A stretch of 64,000 nucleotides of DNA. It comes from Haladaptatus salinisoli (GTDB lineage: Archaea > Halobacteriota > Halobacteria > Halobacteriales > Haladaptataceae). The translations under genes and the position numbers were made by a program. The DNA lies in the NCBI RefSeq assembly GCF_020614375.1, contig NZ_CP085327.1, forward strand, positions 620,001-684,000. Reading direction: 5' to 3'. Positions 25,374 through 33,851 of this stretch are shown piece after piece. Position 1 is the first letter of the stretch, and every line of letters begins with the position of its first letter. The notes beneath the pieces are model-generated. The model made no database searches. It was not told the DNA's origin and was given only the letters and a program-made list of their open reading frames with translations.

Positions 25374-26354
25374 ATGAAAGCGCCCTGCGTGCGCGTCGAA
25401 CGGGAGCGCGGCGAGGCGACGCGCCGCGAACTCGCGGACGCGAACCTCGTGGCCGACGACCTCGAAATCGTCGTGGAAGACGACCGGCTCTACGTCCCCG
25501 TGACCGACGCCGACGCGGTGCCCGAGCGATTCACGGTCGTCGAACGCGAGGTTCCGACCCGACGAACGCAGGACACCCCCGCCGACCTGCTCGGGTTCGA
25601 CCCGAGCTACGAACGACTGGGCGATATCGTCCTCGTCGACGAGGACGACCCCGAGCGCGCGCGACGCATCGCCGACGCCGTCGTCGACTCCTCCCTCCCG
25701 GTGGAGACGGTGCTGAACCGCGCGTCGAAGGTGAAAGGCGAGACCCGGGTCCGCGAGTGGGACGTGCTCGCGGGCGGGAAGACGACGACCGTCCACCGCG
25801 AGTACGGCTGCGAGTTCGCCCTCGACGTCGCCCGGGTGTACTTCTCCCCCCGCCTCGCCACCGAGCGCCACCGCGTCGCGGAGCAGGTCGAGGCGGACGA
25901 GCGGGCGTTCGACATGTTCGCCGGCGTCGGCCCGTTCGTCATCCCCTTCGCCAAGCGCGGCGCGGAGGTCGTCGGGGTGGACGTGAACGAGGTCGCCGTC
26001 GAGTACCTCCGCGAGAACGCGCGCCGGAACGGGGTCGAAGACCGGGTGACGGCCGTCCGCGGGGACGTTCGGGAGGTCGCGTCGGAGTACGAGAACTGGG
26101 CCGACCGCCTCGTGATGAACCTCCCGCACAGTGCCGACGAGTTCCTCGATACGGCGGTCGCGCTCGCGGGCGACGACTGCGCGCTCCACTACTACGACAT
26201 CCAGCACGAGGACGACCCCTTCGGCCCCGGCGAGGGAGCCGTCCGCGCCGCCGCCGAACCGGAGTACGACGTTTCGGTCGAGACGCGACGGGTCGTGCGG
26301 TCGTACGCACCCCACGAACTGAACGTCTGCCTCGACGTGCGACTAACCCGCTAG
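25374..26354 (+). CDS. trm5: tRNA (guanine37-N1)-methyltransferase, Trm5 family
   Basis: 326 residues. An N-terminal D1-like part (MKAPCVRVERERGEATRREL) is followed by RRTQDTPADLLGFDPSYERLGDIVLVD and VLNRASKVKGETRVREWDVL, both typical of archaeal Trm5. The SAM-binding fold has DMFAGVGPFVIPFAKRGA and VVGVDVNEVAVEYL. RLVMNLPHSADEFL is the catalytic NLPx motif. It makes m1G37, which in tRNA-Phe can be a precursor of wyosine-type bases and protects reading frame in other tRNAs. Probably leaderless. Confidence 0.93.
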   Translation: MKAPCVRVERERGEATRRELADANLVADDLEIVVEDDRLYVPVTDADAVPERFTVVEREVPTRRTQDTPADLLGFDPSYERLGDIVLVDEDDPERARRIADAVVDSSLPVETVLNRASKVKGETRVREWDVLAGGKTTTVHREYGCEFALDVARVYFSPRLATERHRVAEQVEADERAFDMFAGVGPFVIPFAKRGAEVVGVDVNEVAVEYLRENARRNGVEDRVTAVRGDVREVASEYENWADRLVMNLPHSADEFLDTAVALAGDDCALHYYDIQHEDDPFGPGEGAVRAAAEPEYDVSVETRRVVRSYAPHELNVCLDVRLTR

Positions 26355-26418
26355 CCCGCGGCGATTCCGGAACCCTTATGCTTCCAGTGGATTGTATGTT
26401 CGAATGCAGAGGCACCGC

Positions 26419-26493
26419 GCCGGTGTAGCTCAGACTGGCTAGAGCGATTCCTTCGTAAGGAATAGGCCGAGGGTTCAAATCCCTCCACCGGCT
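26419..26493 (+). tRNA. tRNA-Thr (anticodon CGT)
   Basis: Acceptor stem GCCGGTG (26419-26425) pairs with CACCGGC (26486-26492), with discriminator T at 26493. The D arm contains AGCTCAGACTGGCTAGAGC, the anticodon stem ATTCC/GGAAT encloses TTCGTAA, giving anticodon CGT, and the T arm has GGGTTCAAATCCC. No intron. CCA is not encoded. It reads threonine ACG codons. A CCCTTATGC element about 40 bases upstream may be its promoter. Confidence 0.95.
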
Positions 26494-26662
26494 CTTCTCT
26501 CACCTTTCAAAGTCCGAGAGCCGACCGCTCGGAAACGCCGTAGATTCACCGTCGAACGCTCGAACCCGTTTGTCAAAAGAATTGGACATTCGTTATTAAA
26601 CGAATCATTGGTAACTCATCCGCGAATACACTTTATAAGACCTCGTCGGTGATAATTCATCG

Positions 26663-27688
26663 ATGGAATCAGAAACGAGAGTCGCGAATTTCACCCGAAA
26701 TCTGGATTCTCGAATCGTCCCGGCCTGTTTTTTCGTCGTCGTCGGTCAGGTCGCGATGGCCGTTCAGTATCTCCTCGTTCGACTGTCGGCTCGGACCGTC
26801 CACTACGACGTCAAGGTCAAGTGGCTCCCCATCGCCGAGCAGTTGGCGAACGGGAGGGTCCTCTACCTCACCACGACCTTCGACAACAAAACGCCGCTCT
26901 GGCACGCGCTCAATTTCCTCGTCTACCGAACCGGTCACTACGTCGTCGTCTTCTACCTCCTCGTCGGGCTGGCAAACGCGGCCATCGCCTACTTGCTGTG
27001 GGAGTGGCTCCGCAGGGAGGGGAAGGGGAAGGCGGGAATCGTCGCCGGCGGGTCGTATCTCGCGGCGAGTCCCGTCGTGCTCGGCACCGTCACCAACGTC
27101 CGGTCGTTCGCGATGGTTTTCGTCCTTCTCGCGCTTCTCACCCGGAGGGCGGCGATACGGGGCGCGTTCACCGCCGTCGCCGTCCTGTTCTCGCAGTTCT
27201 CCGTCCTCGCCATCCCCGTCCTGCTGTACGACGGTTGGCGGCGTTCCGGGAAGCGGTACGACTGGGCGTGCCGGTATCTCGTCGCGGGCGCGGCGACCGG
27301 CGTCGTGGCGTACCTTCCGCTCGTTCTCGTCTGGTCGCCCGAGGCGGCCGTCGCGGGGGTTAAAGCGACGTTCCTCGAGTTCAACCACTACGCGTTCGAG
27401 AAAGTCGATAACTTCTCGCCGTACAACCGGCCCCGCATGTGGGCGGTGCATCTGCTCGAAGTCGCACAGAAACTCCTCGTTCTACTCGTCGGTGCCGCGG
27501 GCGCGGTCGCCTACCGGACGCTTCGAAGCGGGTGGACGTGGGACGCCTTCACGAAGGCGACGGTTCTCGCGGCGCTGTTCACGGCGACGCTGCTGGTCAA
27601 ATCGCTGGCGTACTACTGGCTTCCACCCGTCGTCTTCCTCTCGGTTCTGCTCGGTACCGGTCTCACCGGCTGGATTGCGACCGACTGA
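26663..27688 (+). CDS. GT-C-like polytopic membrane protein
   Basis: 341 residues with nine or ten helices. After the first helix a loop has YDVKVKWLPIAEQLANGRVLY and TTFDNKTPLWHALNFLVY, resembling the catalytic loop of DUF2029/PMT-like GT-C glycosyltransferases; the acidic residue in YDVK could be the catalytic base. It is likely to act on lipid-linked or surface glycans, but the activity is not proven by motif. TTTATA at 26632-26637 lies 26-31 bases before the ATG, giving a leaderless transcript. The following formyltransferase-like gene may belong to the same pathway. Confidence 0.7.
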   Translation: MESETRVANFTRNLDSRIVPACFFVVVGQVAMAVQYLLVRLSARTVHYDVKVKWLPIAEQLANGRVLYLTTTFDNKTPLWHALNFLVYRTGHYVVVFYLLVGLANAAIAYLLWEWLRREGKGKAGIVAGGSYLAASPVVLGTVTNVRSFAMVFVLLALLTRRAAIRGAFTAVAVLFSQFSVLAIPVLLYDGWRRSGKRYDWACRYLVAGAATGVVAYLPLVLVWSPEAAVAGVKATFLEFNHYAFEKVDNFSPYNRPRMWAVHLLEVAQKLLVLLVGAAGAVAYRTLRSGWTWDAFTKATVLAALFTATLLVKSLAYYWLPPVVFLSVLLGTGLTGWIATD

Positions 27689-27932
27689 CGCCGTCCGCCG
27701 CTGCCCTCCACCGGGTCGCTCCCGCGGATACCGCCCCTATCAGTATTTCGCCTCTGTATCGTGCCTCACAGTCGTCAGGTTCCCTATAACAAATGGTGTG
27801 AATCGAGAGTAAGGGCGTAGAGGTCGATGAACTATTAGCTCGACGACTGACGTACAATCAGAAAAGAGCCGTTCTCGTCCTCGACCGGATCGTTCGGAGG
27901 GGGTCGACGGACGGCCGAACCGCTCTCGCCCG

Positions 27933-28865
27933 GTGCGGCAGGAGCCGCTTCGGGTCGGCGTCCTCCTCTCCGGCGAAACCGTGCCCGCGTGGGTGAAGCG
28001 GGCGATAGAGCGCACGGTCGAAGCGGCGAACGTCGAGATAACGCACCTCGTCATCCACGAGGCGTCCTCTCCGACCGACCTCAGCGAGTTCCTCGTGCGG
28101 TCGACCCCGGCGGACGTTCCCGAGTACCTCTCGTGTTGCTTCGACCGGCTCCGCTCCCACGCGCTCTGGTCGCTGTTGGGAGCGGTTCGGCAGCTCGCGA
28201 GGACCCCCGAGTACCGGAAGCCGATGCCGGTCGATTCGATCGACCACTTCTCGGATGCGAAACGGATTCGGTGCCGAGCGCTTCCCGCGTCGGACTTCGG
28301 AAATCGACTCCCCGAACGCGTCGCCGAGGACGTCGGCGCGAACACCGACGTCGTCCTTCGGTTCGGGTTCGGCGTGCTGAAGGGGGAGTTCTTGACGATG
28401 CCGACGCACGGCGTGTTGAGCTTCCACCGGGGGGATCTCGAATCCTACCGCGGACAGCCCGGCGGTCTCTGGGAGTTCCTCAACGACGAACCGACCGTCG
28501 GCGTCACGCTCCAGCGAATCGACGACACGCTCGACGGCGGGCGGATAGTCGCCGAGGAGACGGTCGACATCGCCGACGCACGCACGTGGCGGGAGGTCGA
28601 GCGGCGGCAGATCGCCGCGTGCGAAGAACTGCTCGCCGCCGGCGTTCGGTCGCTCCGGGACCCGGAGCACGAACCGAGGTCGCCCGACACGCTCGGCGCG
28701 CTGTACACCGTTCCGCGGGGAATCGACGCCGTTCGTTACGCGACCAAGACCGCGATTGGACTCCTTCGAACCGCCGTCGGTCGACGCGGGGTCGGAAGCA
28801 GAACGCCGGACGACTACGTCTCCGAGCCGCGCCAGCGAACCGTCGAAGCGCGACGAAGCGACTGA
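27933..28865 (+). CDS. Formyltransferase-fold protein (sugar/nucleotide formyltransferase-like)
   Basis: 310 residues from GTG 27933. The central part reads DVVLRFGFGVLKGEFL, HGVLSFHRGDLESYRGQPG, then FLNDEPTVGVTLQRIDDTLDGGRIV in pieces. This is the formyl_trans_N core found in methionyl-tRNA formyltransferase and in sugar N-formyltransferases. The His in SFHRGD and the Asp in DDTLDGG correspond to catalytic positions. The usual Asn of the N-H-D triad is not obvious (FGFGVLKG), so catalysis may differ. Archaea do not formylate initiator tRNA, so a role in surface sugar modification is more likely. The start is uncertain. Confidence 0.7.
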   Translation: MRQEPLRVGVLLSGETVPAWVKRAIERTVEAANVEITHLVIHEASSPTDLSEFLVRSTPADVPEYLSCCFDRLRSHALWSLLGAVRQLARTPEYRKPMPVDSIDHFSDAKRIRCRALPASDFGNRLPERVAEDVGANTDVVLRFGFGVLKGEFLTMPTHGVLSFHRGDLESYRGQPGGLWEFLNDEPTVGVTLQRIDDTLDGGRIVAEETVDIADARTWREVERRQIAACEELLAAGVRSLRDPEHEPRSPDTLGALYTVPRGIDAVRYATKTAIGLLRTAVGRRGVGSRTPDDYVSEPRQRTVEARRSD

Positions 28866-28909
28866 CCCGGGGGGACGGCGAGGTCGCCGGGGCTACGCGG
28901 CCGACCGTC

Positions 28910-30031
28910 TCACCCGACTTCCAGCTCGCAGAACGACAGGTTCCAACTCTCCTCGTCCGTGAGCGCCTGCCCGTTCACCACCCACTCGCCGCCCGACCCG
29001 CCGAGCGGACGGGCGGAGAACCAGTACGCCGACGCGAACCGCGAGAGCGGCAATCGGTCGGTGCCGAGGAAGCCGTGCCGAGCGAGCATCGACCGCGGAA
29101 GCGTCGTCCCCGCGGCCGCGACCACGTCGGCGTCCCGGTACTCCTCGAGAACCGCGCCGAGGAGCGCGGAGAGCGCCTTCGTCCGCGCCTCCCCGCCCGC
29201 CACCGGGAGCACGTCCGAGAGGTGGACGATGCGCTCGTCCGCGTCCTTCTGTTCGCCGACGACGATGGCGACCGGGCCGCCCTCCCCCCGGAAAACGTAG
29301 GTCGCGTAGTCGAAGCGCGGGTTGTCGTAGCGCCACTCGAAGAACTGCTCGTCGCGCACCGCGTGAACGCGGGGGGTGGACCGGTCGGCCGCTATCTCCG
29401 CGACGCGCGCCGCCGGGACGCCGGCGTAGCGGTCGAGTTCCCCGTCGGGCGCCCTCGGCGTCGTTCGGTCGCGGGCCGCGAGGTAGACTCGGAGACCCGG
29501 CGACGCCGCGCCCGCCAACGGCGCGTTCGACAGCGCCGCGGGGTTCTGCACCCGGTAGAACTCGGTGAACGCCGCCATGATACCGTCGTCGAGCGAGAGC
29601 TTCTCGGCCATCTTTTCGAGTCCGGCTTTCACGGCTTCGTTCGGGAATCCGACGACGACGGACGGCTCTTGCGGGCCGTAGTGGTCGTAAACGTGCTCGG
29701 CCATTCGGGTGAACAACCCCCGCCTTCGGTGGTCGGGGTGCACCATCGGGTCGACCTGCACGAGCGCGAGCTCCCGTCGACCGCCGACGGACAGCGGCAG
29801 GGGGAGGCTCGGGCGAGCGCCGACGATTCGTCCGTCTCGCTCCGCGACGCAGATGGGCACCCGCGACCGATAGGGGTTTTCGACGAACTTCCAGTCGAAC
29901 CAGTCGCCGCGACCGCGACGGTCGCCGAACACCGTCCGGTACAGCGCCAACACGCCGCTTCGGTCGCCGGGCTCGTACTGCCGAACCCGATACGAGTCGA
30001 CCGCGGACGCCCCGTACTCCCTGTTTACCAT
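28910..30031 (-). CDS. GNAT-family acetyltransferase (large, two-domain)
   Basis: 373 residues. The N-terminal GNAT domain has YEPGDRSGVLALYRTVFG, VGARPSLPLPLSVGG, then VQVDPMVHPDHRRRGLFTRMAEHVY, the acetyl-CoA loop. A second half of about 170 residues (FFEWRYDNPRFDYATYVFRGEGGPVAIVV) repeats a GNAT-like pattern. This form is common in haloarchaeal and bacterial polysaccharide loci, where such proteins are suggested to acylate sugars. It is convergent with the formyltransferase-like gene, 44 bases apart. Substrate unknown. Confidence 0.8.
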   Translation of the reverse strand: MVNREYGASAVDSYRVRQYEPGDRSGVLALYRTVFGDRRGRGDWFDWKFVENPYRSRVPICVAERDGRIVGARPSLPLPLSVGGRRELALVQVDPMVHPDHRRRGLFTRMAEHVYDHYGPQEPSVVVGFPNEAVKAGLEKMAEKLSLDDGIMAAFTEFYRVQNPAALSNAPLAGAASPGLRVYLAARDRTTPRAPDGELDRYAGVPAARVAEIAADRSTPRVHAVRDEQFFEWRYDNPRFDYATYVFRGEGGPVAIVVGEQKDADERIVHLSDVLPVAGGEARTKALSALLGAVLEEYRDADVVAAAGTTLPRSMLARHGFLGTDRLPLSRFASAYWFSARPLGGSGGEWVVNGQALTDEESWNLSFCELEVG

Positions 30032-30232
30032 CGCCGGACGGACGCCCGCGAAAACCGTAAATCGCGGCGGTCGTTCGCGCGTTAAGCGGCGCGGAACGTC
30101 GCCCCTCGAAACGACGAGCGGCGGGCACGTTCCGCCTATCGACCGCGAAGACTCGCGTTAACCGGCTAGTCCGACGCTGCCCTCGATGAACGATTTACCA
30201 CGCTTTTCCCGATCGGTCACGCCGGTGTCCGC

Positions 30233-31813
30233 ATGGAGGCCGACGCGTTTTCAGCCGCGGCGCGCTCCGGTAACGTCGCGAGACTGTACGACGAAACCGC
30301 GGAGGTGCACCTCCGAAAGCTGGCACTCGAGATGGACGGCGAGACGTACACGCACGGCGAACTCCGCGACCGCTCCGCGCGGTTCGCCGGCGGTCTCCGC
30401 GCGCTCTCCCTGCAACCGGACGACCGCATCGCCCTCTTTCTCCCCAACAGCCCCGCGTTCGTCGTCGCCGCGCTCGGCGCGCTCAAGGCGGGGACGCCGT
30501 TCATCCCGATGAACCCCCAGTACCGAACCCGGGAGGTCGCCTATCGGTTCGACGACGGCGACGTCGCGGCCGTCGTGACCGACGGCTCCCTCCGAGGGAC
30601 GGTCGAAGACGCCGTGGCCGCCGTCGACGTCGACCCGCTCGTCATCGGGTGCGGCGACGGGTGGGGCGGGCGGCGCGGACGCGACGACGGCGCGGGGCGG
30701 TTCGTTCGGTTCGAGGAGGTGGACGACGACCCGCTCGTCGCCGACCGGTTGGACGACGACGTCGCGATGCAGCCCTACACCAGCGGCACGACGGGGGAGC
30801 CGAAGGGCGTCCTGCTCACGCACCGAAACCTCCGAGCCCAGTCGTTCATCGGGTTCGAGCGAACCGCCCTCGACGCCGAGGAGGAGCGGTTCCTGTCGGC
30901 GCTCCCGCTGTCGCACATCGCCGGCTTCGTCAACCGGACGTGGCAACCCCTCGTCCGGGGTGCGACCGTCCACCTCCGCGACCCCGAATCGTGGAACCCG
31001 GAGGACGCGATGGCCACCATCGAGTCCGAGCGCATCACGAAGTTCGGTGCCGTCGCCGCGATGTACGTCGACATCATCGAACACGAGTCGTTCGGCGAGT
31101 ACGACCTGTCGAGTCTGCAGGAGTCGATGGAGGGCGGCACGAGCATGCCGCCCGCGGTGCAGGAGCGGTTCGAGGAGGGCGCGGGCGTCGAACTGTTCGA
31201 GGCGTACGGCCTGACCGAGACCGGCGGGGGAACCCACGCCGGCATCAAGGCCACCTTCGGCCCGCGTCGCGGTACCATCGGCCAACCGTTCCGCGCCACC
31301 GACTGCAAGGTCGTCGACGGGGACGGGCGGGAAGTGCCGTCGGGCGAAGCGGGCGAACTCCTCCTCCGCGGCCCGCACGTCATGGCGGGCTACCACGACC
31401 GCCCGGACGAGACCGCCGCGGCGTTCACCGACGACGGCTACTTCCGGACGGGCGACGTGGTTCGCCGGGACGACGACAACTACTACGAGGTGCTCGGGCG
31501 CAAATCCGACCGCATCGTCACCGCGGGGTACAACGTCTACCCCCGCGAGGTCGAGGAGGTGCTCCACCGACACCCGGACGTGGCGGACGCCGCCGTGGTC
31601 GGCGTTCCGGACGACCGCCGGGGCGAGACGGTGAAAGCCTACGTCGTCCCGGTCGCGGGGACGTCCCCGAACGCCGACCGACTCAGGGAGCACTGTCTGG
31701 AGACGATGGCGGCGTACAAACACCCGCGGGATATCGAGTTCGTGCGGACGCTTCCCCGAACGACGAGCGGGAAGGTACAGCGGTTCGAACTCGGCGGGCA
31801 GGCCGACGACTGA
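30233..31813 (+). CDS. Acyl-CoA synthetase (AMP-forming, ANL superfamily)
   Basis: 526 residues. The P-loop-like motif YTSGTTGEPKGVLLTHRN lies at about residue 182, EAYGLTETGGG at about 323, YFRTGDVVRRD at about 402 and RKSDRIVTAGYNVYPREVE at about 420. The catalytic lysine is in PRTTSGKVQR near the end. These enzymes activate a carboxylic acid with ATP and join it to CoA; medium- or long-chain fatty acids are the usual substrates, though haloarchaea have many paralogues of unknown specificity. A T6 run directly after the stop (31828-31833) may end the transcript. Confidence 0.9.
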   Translation: MEADAFSAAARSGNVARLYDETAEVHLRKLALEMDGETYTHGELRDRSARFAGGLRALSLQPDDRIALFLPNSPAFVVAALGALKAGTPFIPMNPQYRTREVAYRFDDGDVAAVVTDGSLRGTVEDAVAAVDVDPLVIGCGDGWGGRRGRDDGAGRFVRFEEVDDDPLVADRLDDDVAMQPYTSGTTGEPKGVLLTHRNLRAQSFIGFERTALDAEEERFLSALPLSHIAGFVNRTWQPLVRGATVHLRDPESWNPEDAMATIESERITKFGAVAAMYVDIIEHESFGEYDLSSLQESMEGGTSMPPAVQERFEEGAGVELFEAYGLTETGGGTHAGIKATFGPRRGTIGQPFRATDCKVVDGDGREVPSGEAGELLLRGPHVMAGYHDRPDETAAAFTDDGYFRTGDVVRRDDDNYYEVLGRKSDRIVTAGYNVYPREVEEVLHRHPDVADAAVVGVPDDRRGETVKAYVVPVAGTSPNADRLREHCLETMAAYKHPRDIEFVRTLPRTTSGKVQRFELGGQADD

Positions 31814-32333
31814 CGCTCCGCCGCCGGTTTTTTACACCCGAGTGACGCGAGTCCGAGCGGTCGCCGGAGGGCCGACGGACGCGAGCGAAGTGTTTTCGGA
31901 CGACCGACGGAACTGCGTTTTGTCCGTTTCGGGCGACCCGACGACGGCGGTTCGCCGCAACTCTCCCCCCGCGACGGTCGCGTCCCGGGCCGCGCGAGCG
32001 GAGGGCCGAGGGGGACGCTCCCCGCCGAGAAGTCGAAAAACCGAAAGGATATTGAGTAGCGGGAGCACGGAACTTCGGCGAAGAGGGACAGGCCTCGCTT
32101 AGTCCGCGTTTGGGCAAGCCTAGGCGACCGCGCACGGTTCGACCGACGGGTCGAACGGCCGGTTATTTTCGGCGCTTCAAAAACCGCATCAGAGCCGCGA
32201 TGAACGATTCCAACGATTTTAGCGCGTTCGTTCATCCTATATTTGTACGAAATGAACTTCCTACAATCCGGTAAAACTCCGCCCAACCATCACCCCTGCT
32301 TTTTCCTTGGGGCTCCAAAGGGACGACCGTACC
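31814..32333. other. 520-base intergenic region
   Basis: It begins with a TTTTTT tract (31828-31833) that is a likely terminator. The middle is G+C-rich and has AAGTCGAAAAACCGAAAGG and GGGCAAGCCTAGGCGACC. I compared these with the RNase P and SRP RNA signatures I know and found no match. CTATATTTG (about 32238-32246) is a candidate TATA box for the secreted protein gene that follows, which would leave a leader of about 65 bases. No coding sequence was recognised. Confidence 0.35.
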
Positions 32334-32696
32334 ATGCGACCACTATCTCGGAAACTCGTGGCGACTGTACTCGTAAGCGTACTGCTCATCGGCGGCGGTA
32401 CGACCGTCGCCCTCGCGGACGGGCAGTCCGCGGACGAGAGCGTTCACAAAATCGGCAGCCAGGATATCACCATCAGCGACGCGACGATAACCATCGAGGA
32501 CACGCACGTCAAAGGACCGGGACTCCCGGACGCCACCATCGAAGACCAGACGTACACCGTCGAGGAGTCGAAGACGACCGTCGACGGGCTGACGGTGTCG
32601 GTAAACGGTGAGACGTACGAAATCTGCGAAATCGATATCACCGTCCAGAACGTCGGCGTGACGCTGGACGACGTCCGACTCTCGAGCGGTAGCTAA
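32334..32696 (+). CDS. Small secreted beta-repeat protein
   Basis: 120 residues. A Sec signal peptide (RPLSRKLVATVLVSVLLIGG, cleavage near ALADG) is followed by a short protein made of alternating beta strands (ITISDATITIEDTHVKG, YTVEESKTTVDGLTVSV, ICEIDITVQNVGVTLDDVRL in pieces) like a small beta-helix. There is a single Cys (EICEID) and no C-terminal anchor or lipobox. Function unknown. ATG 32334 gives the best signal peptide; an in-frame codon 27 bases upstream would add charged residues. Confidence 0.65.
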   Translation: MRPLSRKLVATVLVSVLLIGGGTTVALADGQSADESVHKIGSQDITISDATITIEDTHVKGPGLPDATIEDQTYTVEESKTTVDGLTVSVNGETYEICEIDITVQNVGVTLDDVRLSSGS

Positions 32697-32856
32697 CCGC
32701 CGGTTCTCGGGTTCCGATTTTCGGCTCCGACCCCGTTTTTATCGACCGTCGACTCGGTAGCGGCGCGACCGACCGCGAACCGGCGGATCGGACGAACGAC
32801 ACGGACGGTACGACCGAGGGACGGAGAGGTCGAGCGGGGCGAACCGCCGACGTTCG

Positions 32857-33645
32857 CTACGACGGTGCGTTCGCGGCGGTCGCGTTCGGTGCGGGTTCGT
32901 TACTCGCCGTCCCGTTCGTCGCGCCCGCGTTGTCTCGAAGCCACCGCCGGTACTCGTCTTCCGGCAGCACCCTGACCGTCGTTCGCATCAGGGCGTGTCC
33001 CGAACCGCAGAACTCCGTGCAGTAGCCGCGGTACGTTCCGGGTTCGAAGACGCGAGTGTGGATAATCGTCGTTCGGCGCGGGAACACGTCCTGCTTGACG
33101 CCGAGTCTCGGGACGAACAGCGAGTGGATGACGTCCGCCGAGGTCATCTCGATGTAGATGTCGGTGTTCGCGGGGACGACGAGTTCGCTCTGCGTCGTGA
33201 CGTTCGTGCCGGGGTAGCTGAACTGCCACCCCCACTGGTAGGCGAGGCCGCGAACCGTCACCGGGCCCGACCCCGAGGCGGTGGCGTTCCCGGGGGCCTG
33301 AGACGAGTCGCTCGGCTGCTCCGGCGTGATGTACGGGCTGGCGAGCACCGTGTACGCCGCGACACCGACGAACAGGAGGATGATCGCGGTCGCGATGGTC
33401 CACGTGATTTCGAGGGGCGGGTCCTCCGCCGTCGGAAGCGGGTCGTCGTTGTTCCGGAACCGGACGACCGCGTAGATGAGGATGACCTCGACGAAGAGCG
33501 TCAGCGGAATCGCCACGTAGAGCAGTTGGAAGTTCAACTGCTCGATGAGCCGCTTGTTGACGGACTGGGCCGCCGCTGGAGCGACGGCGACTATTCCCAC
33601 CGCACCCAAGAGGAAGGCGAACCCCCCCGCGCGACGAAGTCGCAT
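32857..33645 (-). CDS. coxB: Haem-copper oxidase subunit II (CuA)
   Basis: 262 residues. A signal-like N-terminus ending APAAAQ precedes two membrane helices (residues about 35-60 and 80-105) and an outside CuA domain. IHSLFVPRLGVKQDVFP supplies the first His and GYCTEFCGSGHALM gives the two Cys, Glu, His and Met ligands, so CuA is intact. The LAYQWGWQFSYPG motif is the electron entry region. ATG 33645 is supported by AATATAG 25-31 bases upstream (minus strand). It is divergent from coxA. The natural donor is likely a halocyanin. Confidence 0.95.
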   Translation of the reverse strand: MRLRRAGGFAFLLGAVGIVAVAPAAAQSVNKRLIEQLNFQLLYVAIPLTLFVEVILIYAVVRFRNNDDPLPTAEDPPLEITWTIATAIILLFVGVAAYTVLASPYITPEQPSDSSQAPGNATASGSGPVTVRGLAYQWGWQFSYPGTNVTTQSELVVPANTDIYIEMTSADVIHSLFVPRLGVKQDVFPRRTTIIHTRVFEPGTYRGYCTEFCGSGHALMRTTVRVLPEDEYRRWLRDNAGATNGTASNEPAPNATAANAPS

Positions 33646-33800
33646 CGTTCCCGAGTCAACGGTCGGGTCAATATAGCTATCGCGGGCGGAGTGAGATGTC
33701 AGTTCGCGTATCAGCTCGCCGAAACGCCCCGAGCGGATCGACCGCCCCTCGAACCGACCTCCGGATTTATCGTAATCGATACCGACACGGTAGACCACGC

Positions 33801-33851
33801 ATGTACGCGGGGTGGGGAGCGAGCGGACGCAACGGAGGGTATCGGCGGTGA
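33801..33851 (+). CDS. 16-codon leader ORF before coxA
   Basis: ATG 33801 opens a 16-residue frame (MYAGWGASGRNGGYRR) that stops at TGA 33849-33851 and overlaps the coxA GTG at 33848 as GTGA. ATTTAT at 33765-33770 would place the transcript start near 33795, so this ATG is in leaderless position. It could be a translated leader coupling ribosomes into coxA, or chance. Confidence 0.4.
   Translation: MYAGWGASGRNGGYRR

Noticed and set aside
31830..32200. Possible RNase P or SRP RNA in the long spacer after the acyl-CoA ligase gene
   Set aside because: The universal RNase P blocks and the SRP helix 8 core were looked for on both strands and not found. The G+C-rich pieces do not form a long stem.
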